DNA of 48,814 nucleotides from an uncultured Bacteroidia bacterium (GTDB lineage Bacteria; Bacteroidota; Bacteroidia; NS11-12g; UBA955): positions 1 through 48,814 of the forward strand of contig CALSSY010000015.1 in the NCBI GenBank assembly GCA_943789135.1, written 5' to 3'. Each line of letters opens with the position of its first letter. Position 1 is the first letter of the stretch. A model generated the notes under the pieces. That model did no database searches, was not told where the DNA came from, and saw only the letters and a list, made by a program, of their open reading frames with translations. The position numbers were made by a program, and so were the translations under genes. Shown piece by piece: positions 1 through 8,164 of this stretch.

Positions 1-180
1 ATCGATTCCCCAGCATTCATGTGGAAACCACAACGGCCAAATAGAGGCGGATCCACAACCAATATCGAGCAGAAGGCCAGGTTTTTGCCCTTGAATCAGA
101 TCGCTTAATTCGACTTTGGAAGGCATCGCCCAACGATCGATAAGCGGATAAATTTTCGCTAGATAACGGTAAACGTTCAA
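1..180 (-). CDS. Class I SAM-dependent methyltransferase, N-terminal part (runs off the window)
   Basis: The minus-strand frame opening with TTG at 180-178 reads through the window edge. It contains LLLDIGCGSASIWPLW followed by CWGID, the glycine-rich SAM-binding loop (motif I) and the acidic end of strand beta-2 of class I methyltransferases. The start codon overlaps the stop of the upstream membrane glycosyltransferase as TTGA, and an AGGAGG lies 7 bases before it inside the last codons of that gene, so the two are probably translationally coupled. The context suggests methylation of a glycan, lipid or small molecule linked to that glycosyltransferase, but the substrate cannot be read from 60 residues. 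Only the N-terminus is visible. Confidence 0.72.
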   Translation of the reverse strand, partial: MNVYRYLAKIYPLIDRWAMPSKVELSDLIQGQKPGLLLDIGCGSASIWPLWFPHECWGID

Positions 181-1718
181 TTTCTCTTCCTCCTAATGTA
201 ATGGTGCTTCGAGCCGAAAGAAAAGGAATCAATCAAGGCATAATTCTCCGTAATAAACGGCATTAACTGAGTAAACCGAAACACCTGGGCTGAATCTGTG
301 GCCGATTCAGAAACAATATATTTAGGCATGCTGCGTAAAAAATCCTGTTTGAAACGCTCGCGATGCGCCACTACGTCACTTCGGTGGTTGTTGGGCGGAT
401 AATAAAAATAGGTATAATAGGGTACTCGGTAACGCAGATCGTTCTGAGATTGGCTGTAAAAATAGAAACGTCCTGTATTTTCGGAATCGAAATACACATT
501 CTCTCCGCTTTTCAACTTCGATGAAAGGGTTTCTTGCTCCCTTTTCGAACCTTTCATGAGTTCTTTATTGGGGCGATTCAAGTGCACATAATGCCACGTG
601 AAAATCCCTATCAAACCTACCATAAAGACATAACGCAAGGGCTTCCAAATAGGTCCTGAAAACCAGCTGCCCATATCCCAAACTAACAATACCGCTCCCA
701 GAGCCAAAACGGCTAATAAGGGTATCCCATAATGCAAATAAGAGTGTGCACCAAGTGATAAAAAGACGGCTGCGGCAAGAGCTGCAGGCACCCAAGCGGC
801 AAACCATGCACCATTCGCATGCGTTTCTTGAAAACGATAGCGCCTATAAAGGAGCCACAAAAAACGCAGTAAAACCAAGCACAGGCCCCAAACAAAAATC
901 GACCATTTTTCGATCAAATACGGATTAAAGAATTGTTTGAGCATCTCAAAACGTTCGTAAACGTGTTCTAGATCTGATTTCCCTTCTGTAGAGTATAAAA
1001 AAGCGCCCTGCAGGTATTCCATTAAAAAATGGAACCGACCCGTGATGAGATAAATTCCGGCGAAAATGAGCCAAGGCAAAGTAACGCATACGTGCCATAT
1101 ATTTCTTTTCAGGGGAAGCCATAGCGAACGGTAACTGCCGCTCATCAAGAACACGGGATAAAACAGAGCAAAGGGTTCTTTGATTAAAATGGCGGCTCCG
1201 AATAACAGTCCTGAAACTATTAATGTGCTTCGATTTACCCCAGCATCGAACCAAAGCCAGGCCGATATCAGCAAGATCAGGCCCCACTCTTCCGTGAAAC
1301 CACCGATGTAACTCACTTCCCAAAAAAGCAACAATTGGAGGTACCAATATGCAATTGGCAAACCTATTAGCAAAACCATTAAAGGATGTATGCTGCGGAA
1401 ACGATAGGCGATACTTGCTCCGAGAAACAGCAGAAGAAAAACCGTAATAAATAGCGGATAATCTGGACTTTGGGTCAGCATTTGGGCGGCGGCGTGTAGT
1501 AAAAACACCCCCGGTGCTTTGTTATCCCATACCCCATCATACAGCCAAGATCCCGAACGGATTTGCTGCGCGATGGCCATAAAACAACCTAAATCGCCTT
1601 CTGCAGGTACATCCACACGATGTACATAAACGAAGTAGGCCAAAAATGCGCCCATTATCATTACGATGATAGGTGAAAATACCCGACGAATCGTATGTGG
1701 GATGCGTGTAACGGCCAT
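177..1718 (-). CDS. GT-C fold membrane glycosyltransferase (PMT/ArnT-like)
   Basis: A 513-residue polytopic membrane protein with about ten hydrophobic segments. The first periplasmic loop carries an acidic residue in GDLG (about residue 42) and WDNKAPG (64-70), the pattern of lipid-phosphate-sugar-dependent GT-C enzymes of the dolichyl-phosphate-mannose transferase type; the acidic residue is the expected catalytic base in that fold. The soluble C-terminal tail (about 390-513) is rich in Tyr and Phe. Such enzymes transfer a sugar from a polyprenyl-phosphate donor to a lipid, glycan or protein outside the inner membrane. It starts at ATG 1718 and is coupled to the methyltransferase downstream. 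A second GT-C protein lies at 47316-48809. Acceptor and donor are unknown. Confidence 0.75.
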   Translation of the reverse strand: MAVTRIPHTIRRVFSPIIVMIMGAFLAYFVYVHRVDVPAEGDLGCFMAIAQQIRSGSWLYDGVWDNKAPGVFLLHAAAQMLTQSPDYPLFITVFLLLFLGASIAYRFRSIHPLMVLLIGLPIAYWYLQLLLFWEVSYIGGFTEEWGLILLISAWLWFDAGVNRSTLIVSGLLFGAAILIKEPFALFYPVFLMSGSYRSLWLPLKRNIWHVCVTLPWLIFAGIYLITGRFHFLMEYLQGAFLYSTEGKSDLEHVYERFEMLKQFFNPYLIEKWSIFVWGLCLVLLRFLWLLYRRYRFQETHANGAWFAAWVPAALAAAVFLSLGAHSYLHYGIPLLAVLALGAVLLVWDMGSWFSGPIWKPLRYVFMVGLIGIFTWHYVHLNRPNKELMKGSKREQETLSSKLKSGENVYFDSENTGRFYFYSQSQNDLRYRVPYYTYFYYPPNNHRSDVVAHRERFKQDFLRSMPKYIVSESATDSAQVFRFTQLMPFITENYALIDSFSFGSKHHYIRRKRN

Positions 1719-1780
1719 TGCATGTGCAATTTAGGGTTGAATTTTGAGAACCCAATCGTATTGGCCCCGCGAAAATGATA

Positions 1781-1882
1781 TTACGAAGAAGGAAAGGCTT
1801 GGGCGATGGCTGCGATTAAGCTAGACCAAAGTGCAGGTCTTTTTCCAAATACGATGCACTCCCCACGGTTATATCCAATCAT
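1781..1882 (-). CDS. Possible small ORF, 33 residues
   Basis: An ATG-started frame of 33 residues (begins MIGYNRGECIVFG) lies two bases after the stop of another small ORF and ends at a TAA. The C-terminal half (ALWSSLIAAIAQAF) is hydrophobic or amphipathic. I recognise no family. Its only support is the tandem, near-abutting arrangement behind pirin. It could equally be noncoding leader of the GT-C gene, whose start is 63 bases further on. Confidence 0.18.
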   Translation of the reverse strand: MIGYNRGECIVFGKRPALWSSLIAAIAQAFPSS

Positions 1883-1884
1883 TT

Positions 1885-1983
1885 TTAATCTTCTTCACCG
1901 TATAATTTGGCCTTCATTGGTATGGCCAAATAACTGTGATTGAAAATCTTACACACCCACAACAGGAAAACCAACCCAATCAA
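1885..1983 (-). CDS. Possible small single-pass membrane protein, 32 residues
   Basis: A frame opening with TTG at 1983-1981 overlaps the pirin stop codon as TTGA, the same coupling geometry seen at 177-180. It encodes a hydrophobic N-terminus (MIGLVFLLWVCKIF) followed by a charged tail ending GEED, the layout of a single-span small membrane protein. I recognise no family. The non-ATG start and short length make this a candidate only. Apart from these two ORFs I see nothing in the 261 bases between pirin and the GT-C gene. Confidence 0.28.
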   Translation of the reverse strand: MIGLVFLLWVCKIFNHSYLAIPMKAKLYGEED

Positions 1984-2858
1984 TCGGCCAATTCACCGAA
2001 TTTACCCTCATTGAAATCGTTGAAGGCTTGAACAAGTTCATCTCTTGAATTCATAACAAAAGGTCCGTGTGCCGCTATAGGTTCGGGTATGGGTTCACCG
2101 GACAAAACAAGGACAATAGCGTCTGTATCTGCCTTAATTTCAAATTCTTCTCCTTTGCGATCGAATAAACAAAAATGATCTTGATTCACCGAAGATCCGT
2201 TTACCGTAATATTTCCTTCGATAGCCACCAAACAGGTGCTGTGCGAGTCGGGAAAAGCGTATTTAGCCGAAGTTCCAGCTTTCAACTTTGCATTCGACAT
2301 GTGCAAGGGCGTAAATGTATCAGCAGGACCTGAAACTCCGTTGTAGGAACCGGCTATCAGCTCAATGAAAGAATCACTGTTATCTCCAACCGGAATTCGA
2401 GCCATTTTATCGTTGCTGATCGCCTGATATTTAGGATTCGACATTTTATCCTTGGCTGGAAGATTGACCCAAAGCTGAACCATTTGAAACTCTCCTCCTT
2501 CTTGACTGAATTTTTCTTCGTGATATTCTTTATGCAAAACACCAGAAGCTGCCGTCATCCATTGAACATCGCCCTCACCAATTACGCCACCACCACCACT
2601 GCTGTCGTGATGCGCCACTCTGCCCTTGTAGGCAATGGTAACCGTCTCGAATCCACGATGCGGATGCACCCCAACCCCACGAGGTGTTTGGGTTGGTGAA
2701 AAATAATGCTTTGAATTATAATCCATCATGATAAATGGATTGGTTCTATGCATATCTACTCGGTAACTACTCGGTATAAACGTATGAACACGAAAACCGT
2801 CGCCAACAAAATGAGGCTCTGGTGGTGCCATGATCAATTCAATATGTTTCTCACTCAT
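1980..2858 (-). CDS. Pirin family protein
   Basis: A bicupin of 292 residues from ATG 2858. An upstream in-frame TTG would add four residues, but ATG is favoured because a promoter box at 2872-2879 leaves a 13-base leader. The N-terminal cupin has the pirin signature VHPHRGFETVTI and later GVLHKEYHEE. By analogy with pirin metal ligands, His65, His67, His109 and Glu111 would bind the iron. Bacterial pirins have been linked to quercetin dioxygenation and to modulation of metabolic enzymes, but the substrate here is unknown. It is transcribed divergently from the DUF4399 lipoprotein through a compact shared region. Confidence 0.9.
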   Translation of the reverse strand: MSEKHIELIMAPPEPHFVGDGFRVHTFIPSSYRVDMHRTNPFIMMDYNSKHYFSPTQTPRGVGVHPHRGFETVTIAYKGRVAHHDSSGGGGVIGEGDVQWMTAASGVLHKEYHEEKFSQEGGEFQMVQLWVNLPAKDKMSNPKYQAISNDKMARIPVGDNSDSFIELIAGSYNGVSGPADTFTPLHMSNAKLKAGTSAKYAFPDSHSTCLVAIEGNITVNGSSVNQDHFCLFDRKGEEFEIKADTDAIVLVLSGEPIPEPIAAHGPFVMNSRDELVQAFNDFNEGKFGELAD

Positions 2859-2871
2859 AAATTTGTTCAAA

Positions 2872-2902
2872 CAAACTTAAAACCTCTTCGTTGTTTATCC
2901 AA
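2872..2902 (-). promoter_or_regulatory. Promoter for pirin (Bacteroidota type)
   Basis: On the minus strand TTG (2902-2900) is followed after 20 bases by TAAGTTTG (2879-2872), an exact match to the Bacteroidota -7 consensus TAnnTTTG with a -33 TTG element. The -7 box ends 13 bases before the chosen ATG. It interleaves with the plus-strand promoter at 2891-2921. Confidence 0.6.
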
Positions 2903-2921
2903 GTGTCAAACGATAACTTTG
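2891..2921 (+). promoter_or_regulatory. Promoter for DUF4399 lipoprotein (Bacteroidota type)
   Basis: TTG (2891-2893), a 20-base spacer and TAACTTTG (2914-2921) match the Bacteroidota -33/-7 promoter. The -7 box ends only six bases before the ATG at 2928, so the transcript would have almost no leader. Confidence 0.6.
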
Positions 2922-2927
2922 CATAAA

Positions 2928-3416
2928 ATGAAGACTAATATTAAAATATCAAATTTTGTTTTAGGTGGGATTATTGCCTTGAGTGTAATTTCATGTGGTT
3001 CAAATCCAACAGAAACTCCAGCTAGCGATGAACATGCTGGCCATAACCACGCAAGTAAATCACCCGCAGAAATGCAACCTGCTGAAGGCCGCGTATTCTT
3101 TGTTAACCTAAACAACGGAGATACCGTTACCAATCCAGTTGCCTTAGAATTCGGCGTAGAAGGTATGATTGTAAAGCCTGCTGGTGAATTAACCCCTGGT
3201 ACGGGTCATCACCACTTACTTATCGGAAACGACTCTATTCCAACAGGAGATGTAGTTCCCGCAAACGACAGACATATCCACTATGGCAAAGGTCAAACAG
3301 CTGATACGTTAGAATTGCCTAAAGGAAAAACAAAAATTGCTTTGCAATTTGCCGATGGAGCGCACTCAAGCTATGGAAGTAAGCTTAGCACCTCTATCGA
3401 GGTTTTCGTAAAATAA
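2928..3416 (+). CDS. DUF4399-type exported lipoprotein
   Basis: From ATG 2928 this is 162 residues; an upstream in-frame codon gives a non-signal-like extension and would sit before the promoter. The N-terminus is a lipoprotein signal with lipobox VISC, lipidated Cys23. A short linker rich in His (DEHAGHNHA) precedes a beta-rich domain with TGHHHLLIG, DRHIHYGKG and a C-terminal ADGAHSSYG, the conserved His motifs I associate with DUF4399. The His clusters suggest metal binding, but no activity is established that I can cite. It ends before a perfect bidirectional terminator. It stands alone in its transcription unit, divergent from pirin. Confidence 0.85.
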   Translation: MKTNIKISNFVLGGIIALSVISCGSNPTETPASDEHAGHNHASKSPAEMQPAEGRVFFVNLNNGDTVTNPVALEFGVEGMIVKPAGELTPGTGHHHLLIGNDSIPTGDVVPANDRHIHYGKGQTADTLELPKGKTKIALQFADGAHSSYGSKLSTSIEVFVK

Positions 3417-3457
3417 ATGGGTAATTTTAGGATGGGATAATCCCGGATAAATCCAAT

Positions 3458-3493
3458 AAAAAAATGCCGTTGCTGATGCAACGGCATTTTTTT
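3458..3493. terminator. Bidirectional Rho-independent terminator
   Basis: A 10-bp perfect stem (3464-3473 with 3478-3487, loop TGAT) is flanked by an A run on the left and a T run on the right. It serves both the DUF4399 gene and the convergent T9SS gene. Confidence 0.92.
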
Positions 3494-3508
3494 ATCTTCA
3501 GTATTTAA

Positions 3509-5734
3509 TTAGTAAACCGTTATATCTCCGCTTTCATTGATAATTCGGTTTCCTTCAACCGATTCGTCGAAGATTATTTTAATGTTATAAACGTATACGC
3601 CACGAGGAACAAATTCTCCATTTGGATCTTTTCCATTCCAAGCCACATCCACTGGATTTTCGGCAATTTTCTCTCCCCAGCGATTGTAGATGGTATAATG
3701 ACCTTCCTTGATCTTGCAATTGGCATATTTACAATCCGTTCTAGGCATCCATTCGTCGTTTTTACCGTCTGAATTGTAAGGTGTAAAGGCATTAGGGACA
3801 CAGATTTCACAATCGCAATTGGCTTGATATACATTCACAAAATCCGTCCTTGAGCCACAACCGGGAGATGTGGTGGTTAAGCTTAGTGTAACGGTTTCAT
3901 ATACATTTTTTTCAGCACCATTGCTACCATCTGACCATTGGTAAAAGAAGGTGCCTGGATTGGGCTGCGTACCTTTTAAGGTAAACAATCGACCGCGACA
4001 GAAATATTCATTATCATTCAAAACCTTAACCGGTCTGTTTTCTTTAGAAATACGGAAAGTATCGCGCACAATTCCACAGGCATTTTGCTTGGTAAGCCAA
4101 AACAAGCCAACTTTATCAAATGTCTTATACTTGGCATTATCGCCATCATTCCAAGTCACATCGGAATATATATCCCATACGTCTTGAGCGTGAAACAACG
4201 GAAAATCACATAAGATCACATCCGACACATTGATCACCGGCATAGGGCAAAAGCGACAGCTGATGCTTTGATCCCATTGCGGCAATTGACTTTGAGTCGC
4301 CGTTATATTGGTTGTATTTAAATTTATTTCAGAATGGCCTTTGGTCGGTCTTTTTAACAATCCCGTTGCTTTTTTTGATTTTACGGAGTACGCAATATTG
4401 GTGCAAAAGTCTGGATCGCAGGGTTTGGTCCAAGCCATAACCAAATGGGCTGTATCGAGGGTTGATGTATTACCCGCAATCACCAAGCCTCCATCTCGAA
4501 GGGGGTAACTGCTTCTGATTTGTTTGAATTGAAAATCTGAAAAATCAGCTTTATCGCCTACTTTCATATGGTGCACAAACTCCCAATTGCCTAACGAATC
4601 TAACTGCATAATACCATCGGCAATAATGCCATCGATACGCACCGCTTTATATAATACCATGAGTTTATCGCGATCGAAATAGGCTCTTTGGGCCCATGAT
4701 TCGATAGTATCGTAGGTATTTTGCCAAAGAACAGAGTCTTTATCGACATCCACACAGGCAGCCCATAATTTACTTTTTGAATTCGTAGCCACATCGCGAA
4801 ACTCCCCAACTAAGAATGCACGAGAAGGATGTCGCGTAGAACGTACCACTTCGTTAACTCGATAACGGAACGATGAAAGTTCGGATTGCAGAAATATATT
4901 CTTTACAAATCCACCTATGCTATCGAATAATGAAATTACAGGTTGAAAATTGGTATTTTGAGTTGGGTTTAAATTATCAGGACTTTGATATTCTCCGGCA
5001 ATTAGGACTTGATTTCCCCAATTACCCCATGGTATGATATCCTTGTAATGATGCCAACGGGTTACAAATGGCAAAGTTTGGGTAGGTTCAATAAACGCAC
5101 GACAATCAATCACATTACCAAATCGATTAAAACGTACAAAAATTGGCATGATGATTCCATTGACTCCGCCACCTCCGACTGCCCAAATTTCTCCGTTGTA
5201 TTTAACTTCTACATTATAAAAAGCTGCGGATCCTGGAACTCCCGGAATCTGATCGAGTTCGCGCATCCAACGCAAGGTCCCTGATGGGCTTACATTGGCT
5301 ATCCAAGGCACTGTTAAATTATTCGATTTTACCTTATTACCAATAATTACCACTCCTTGATCATCGGTTGAGGTAAATTTGGGGATAAAATTGCTATCTG
5401 GATTGGCATCCAAACGCAAATGCCATTCCAATTTACCCGTATCGTTAAATCTCGTAAGTAGTAAACCGTTTAAATCATCAGCTGAAACGGAGGAATTCAC
5501 ATATCCCAATGTCCAAACTCCCACTTGATTTTGAATTACATCTGTAACTTTATGCTTAGCTCGTTCAGACGTGTCTAATGTAATGTTGGTTAATTTATAG
5601 ACTTCCGGATAGCCACAATATTCTTGCGCTTTTAGGGGGAATACAAGTAATAAAAAGATGAAACCTATCCAATATTTGAAAGGAGAAATGCGCGATTGGA
5701 GAATTCCTTCTCGATGGTATTCGGTTGAGTTCAA
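3509..5734 (-). CDS. Secreted protein with gliding motility-associated C-terminal domain (T9SS type B signal)
   Basis: 741 residues. A membrane-spanning signal segment (WIGFIFLLLVFPLKAQ) about 20 residues in is followed by a large exported region without a domain I recognise, with several Trp/Asp-rich beta-propeller-like stretches. The last 97 residues (from CVPNAFTPYNSDGKNDEW) form the classic gliding-motility-associated C-terminal domain with YNRWGEKI and PRGVYVYNI, which directs export and surface attachment through the type IX secretion system. The domain before it has many Cys. The likely start is TTG 5734, seven bases after a TAACTTTG box; no ATG precedes the signal segment. It probably acts as a surface protein or adhesin. 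Confidence 0.88.
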   Translation of the reverse strand: MNSTEYHREGILQSRISPFKYWIGFIFLLLVFPLKAQEYCGYPEVYKLTNITLDTSERAKHKVTDVIQNQVGVWTLGYVNSSVSADDLNGLLLTRFNDTGKLEWHLRLDANPDSNFIPKFTSTDDQGVVIIGNKVKSNNLTVPWIANVSPSGTLRWMRELDQIPGVPGSAAFYNVEVKYNGEIWAVGGGGVNGIIMPIFVRFNRFGNVIDCRAFIEPTQTLPFVTRWHHYKDIIPWGNWGNQVLIAGEYQSPDNLNPTQNTNFQPVISLFDSIGGFVKNIFLQSELSSFRYRVNEVVRSTRHPSRAFLVGEFRDVATNSKSKLWAACVDVDKDSVLWQNTYDTIESWAQRAYFDRDKLMVLYKAVRIDGIIADGIMQLDSLGNWEFVHHMKVGDKADFSDFQFKQIRSSYPLRDGGLVIAGNTSTLDTAHLVMAWTKPCDPDFCTNIAYSVKSKKATGLLKRPTKGHSEINLNTTNITATQSQLPQWDQSISCRFCPMPVINVSDVILCDFPLFHAQDVWDIYSDVTWNDGDNAKYKTFDKVGLFWLTKQNACGIVRDTFRISKENRPVKVLNDNEYFCRGRLFTLKGTQPNPGTFFYQWSDGSNGAEKNVYETVTLSLTTTSPGCGSRTDFVNVYQANCDCEICVPNAFTPYNSDGKNDEWMPRTDCKYANCKIKEGHYTIYNRWGEKIAENPVDVAWNGKDPNGEFVPRGVYVYNIKIIFDESVEGNRIINESGDITVY

Positions 5735-5741
5735 AGTTTTG

Positions 5742-5749
5742 CAAAGTTA
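5742..5749 (-). promoter_or_regulatory. -7 box TAACTTTG before the T9SS type B gene
   Basis: An exact TAnnTTTG match on the minus strand, seven bases from the TTG start. The nearest upstream TTG is 24 bases away, longer than ideal. Confidence 0.45.
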
Positions 5750-5840
5750 GTTATAGTGCGATTGAGTTTACACCAATGGTACCTCTAAGACACTAAAATG
5801 CGTCGAAAAGTTCCTTACTTTCAGCAAATATTCATAGAAT

Positions 5841-8162
5841 TTAAGCCAACACCGGCTCTTCGTGTTTTCGCAATCGAAGAATTACCATTTTACTCGTAGG
5901 AGTATTACTCTTTTTGGCAACACTATCAATGGGCACCAAAACATTCGCTTCAGGGAAGTAGGTTGCTGTGCATCCTTCTGGAATGCTAAAAGGTACTATT
6001 ATGAAATTTCGCGCTATCCGCTCTCTTCCTCCGTGATCGTTAAATAGATCCACCCGATCTCCTGCTTTAAATCCGAAAGTATTGATATCGGCCTCATTCA
6101 TAAAGATTACCCGTCTTTCGTTTGAAATTCCTCGATATCGATCATCAAGACCGTAGATGGTGGTATTGAATTGATCGTGGCTTCGCAGTGTTTGCATCAT
6201 CAATTCCCCTTCCTTCAAAACTATCGGTTCTACATCCGCCATATTGAAATTCGCCTTTCCGGTTGCTGTATTATCAAAATTACCTTCTCTAGAACTGTTG
6301 GGAAGATAAAATCCACCCGGTAGTCGTACTCTATCGTTGTATAAATCAAAGCCGGGTATACACCGTTCTATATCCCAACGAATGCGGTCGTAGTGCTCTG
6401 TGTAACGCTCCCAATTCACTACTGAGTCGGAACCAAAGTAAGCTTTTGCCATTTCGGCAACTATCATGGGTTCGCTCTTCAAATTGTCGCTTACGGGTTT
6501 TAAAACACCTTTAGACATTTGAATAACTCCCATAGAATTTTCTGTGGTTACAAACTGCAACTCTCCATTAAGATAGTCTTGATCTGTTCTACCGTAACAG
6601 GGCAATATTAGGGCTTCCTTACCTGTGATTAGGTGACTTCGGTTCAGTTTCGTTGAAACTTGAACAGTAAGTTCTGTGTTTTCTAAGGCCTCGGCCGTAT
6701 ACAAAGTATCCGGAGTGGCTGAAAGGAAGTTCCCTCCCATAGCAAAAAATACACGAACCTTCCCCTCGTGCATAGCTTTAATACAATCGACTACATCGTA
6801 ACCGTGCTCGCGCGGTGGTTCGAACTCAAATACGCGCTGTAAATTATCGAGAAAGACTTTTGAAGGCTTTTCGTAGATACCCATAGTTCTATCGCCTTGT
6901 ACATTGGAATGGCCTCGAACAGGACATGTACCCGCTCCAGGCTTCCCAATACTGCCTTTAGCAATCAGTAAATTAACGACTTCTTTTATGGTATCTACTG
7001 CATTCCTATGTTGGGTCAAACCCATTGCCCAACATGCAATTATTTTCTTTTTATTTTTAATGGCCGCAACGGTTTCCTTGATTTGATCTAAAGAGATTCC
7101 CGATTGCTCAACCAAAAAGTCTAAATTCTTTGATTTGATATGCGATTCCCAATCGATAAAACCTTGTGTTTTGTCCGCAATAAACCCATGGTCCCAAACC
7201 GATCCTGGCGCGGCTTCCTCTTCTGCCATAAGCAAATGAGAAATTGCCTGTAACAATGCCAAATCTCCGTTGATACGTACCTGTAAAAATATATCCGTCA
7301 ATCTTGCTTTGATACCCAAAGCTCCTTTTAAGGATTGTGGATCTTTGAACGCTACCAAGCCCGTTTCCGGAAGTGGATTTACCGAAATAATAATGGCCCC
7401 GTTTTCTTTGGCTTTTTGCAAAGCGCTCAACATTCTGGGATGATTGGTTCCTGGATTCTGGCCAATTATGAATATGACTTCGGACTCATAAAAATCTTCA
7501 AGTTTAACGCTGCCTTTCCCTATACCCAAAGATTCTCCCAATGCCACACCGGAAGATTCATGACACATGTTACTGCAGTCAGGTAAATTGTTGGTTCCGA
7601 ATTGTCGAACAAACAATTGATATAAGAAAGCAGCCTCGTTGCTGGTTCTTCCAGATGTATAAAAAACAGCCTCATTAGGGTCTTTACAGGCCTTGAGATG
7701 TTCGGCAATTTTTTGAAATGCCTTTTCCCAAGAAATGGGTTCGTAATGAGTTCCGCCTTCAGGCAAATACATGGGCTCCGCAAGTCGGCCTTTTTTACCT
7801 ATTTCATAATCATTTAAGGTTGACAAATCTGCAACGGAATTCTCTTTAAAGAAAGTGGCCGTTAACTTTTTACTTGTAGCCTCTTCTGCGATTGCTTTGG
7901 CTCCATTTTCACAATATTCGCCGATTACCGATCGATCGTCATCGGGATCGGGCCATGCACAACTCGGACAATCCACACCGCCTTTTTGGTTCAAATTAAA
8001 TAAGGCTTTCAATCCGCGGGCAGGACCCATTTCTGAAAACACATGTTGAACGGCGACTTTAACCCCGGTTACTCCGGCTGCAGCATCGGATACTTTTCCG
8101 AGCCTCATTTTTAATAATGATTCGGGATTTTCAGGATTAACGAATGTGCGTTTTTTTCCCAT
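5841..8162 (-). CDS. FdhF/YdeP family molybdopterin oxidoreductase
   Basis: 773 residues from ATG 8162, two bases after the stop of the preceding gene; an in-frame TTG three codons upstream is less likely. The N-terminus has VDCPSCAWPDPD (Cys65, Cys68) and CENGAKA (Cys84), the family signature and probable iron-sulfur site. NMCHESSGVALGESLG places a Cys200-His201 pair where formate dehydrogenase H has its Mo-ligating selenocysteine and histidine, so Cys is the predicted Mo ligand. GQNPGTNHPRM and the C-terminal beta-barrel (residues about 650-773) bind the bis-MGD cofactor. No signal peptide, so it is cytoplasmic. The E. coli relative YdeP is linked to acid resistance, but the natural substrate of this family is unclear. 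It is the last gene of the molybdenum operon. Confidence 0.93.
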   Translation of the reverse strand: MGKKRTFVNPENPESLLKMRLGKVSDAAAGVTGVKVAVQHVFSEMGPARGLKALFNLNQKGGVDCPSCAWPDPDDDRSVIGEYCENGAKAIAEEATSKKLTATFFKENSVADLSTLNDYEIGKKGRLAEPMYLPEGGTHYEPISWEKAFQKIAEHLKACKDPNEAVFYTSGRTSNEAAFLYQLFVRQFGTNNLPDCSNMCHESSGVALGESLGIGKGSVKLEDFYESEVIFIIGQNPGTNHPRMLSALQKAKENGAIIISVNPLPETGLVAFKDPQSLKGALGIKARLTDIFLQVRINGDLALLQAISHLLMAEEEAAPGSVWDHGFIADKTQGFIDWESHIKSKNLDFLVEQSGISLDQIKETVAAIKNKKKIIACWAMGLTQHRNAVDTIKEVVNLLIAKGSIGKPGAGTCPVRGHSNVQGDRTMGIYEKPSKVFLDNLQRVFEFEPPREHGYDVVDCIKAMHEGKVRVFFAMGGNFLSATPDTLYTAEALENTELTVQVSTKLNRSHLITGKEALILPCYGRTDQDYLNGELQFVTTENSMGVIQMSKGVLKPVSDNLKSEPMIVAEMAKAYFGSDSVVNWERYTEHYDRIRWDIERCIPGFDLYNDRVRLPGGFYLPNSSREGNFDNTATGKANFNMADVEPIVLKEGELMMQTLRSHDQFNTTIYGLDDRYRGISNERRVIFMNEADINTFGFKAGDRVDLFNDHGGRERIARNFIIVPFSIPEGCTATYFPEANVLVPIDSVAKKSNTPTSKMVILRLRKHEEPVLA

Positions 8163-8164
8163 AC

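Noticed and set aside
946..1347. Long open frame inside the GT-C gene
   Set aside because: It is a frame shadow of the GT-C gene; no family similarity or start signal.
2748..2927. Longer N-terminal form of the DUF4399 lipoprotein
   Set aside because: The extension lies upstream of the promoter, antisense to pirin, and would bury the lipoprotein signal peptide.
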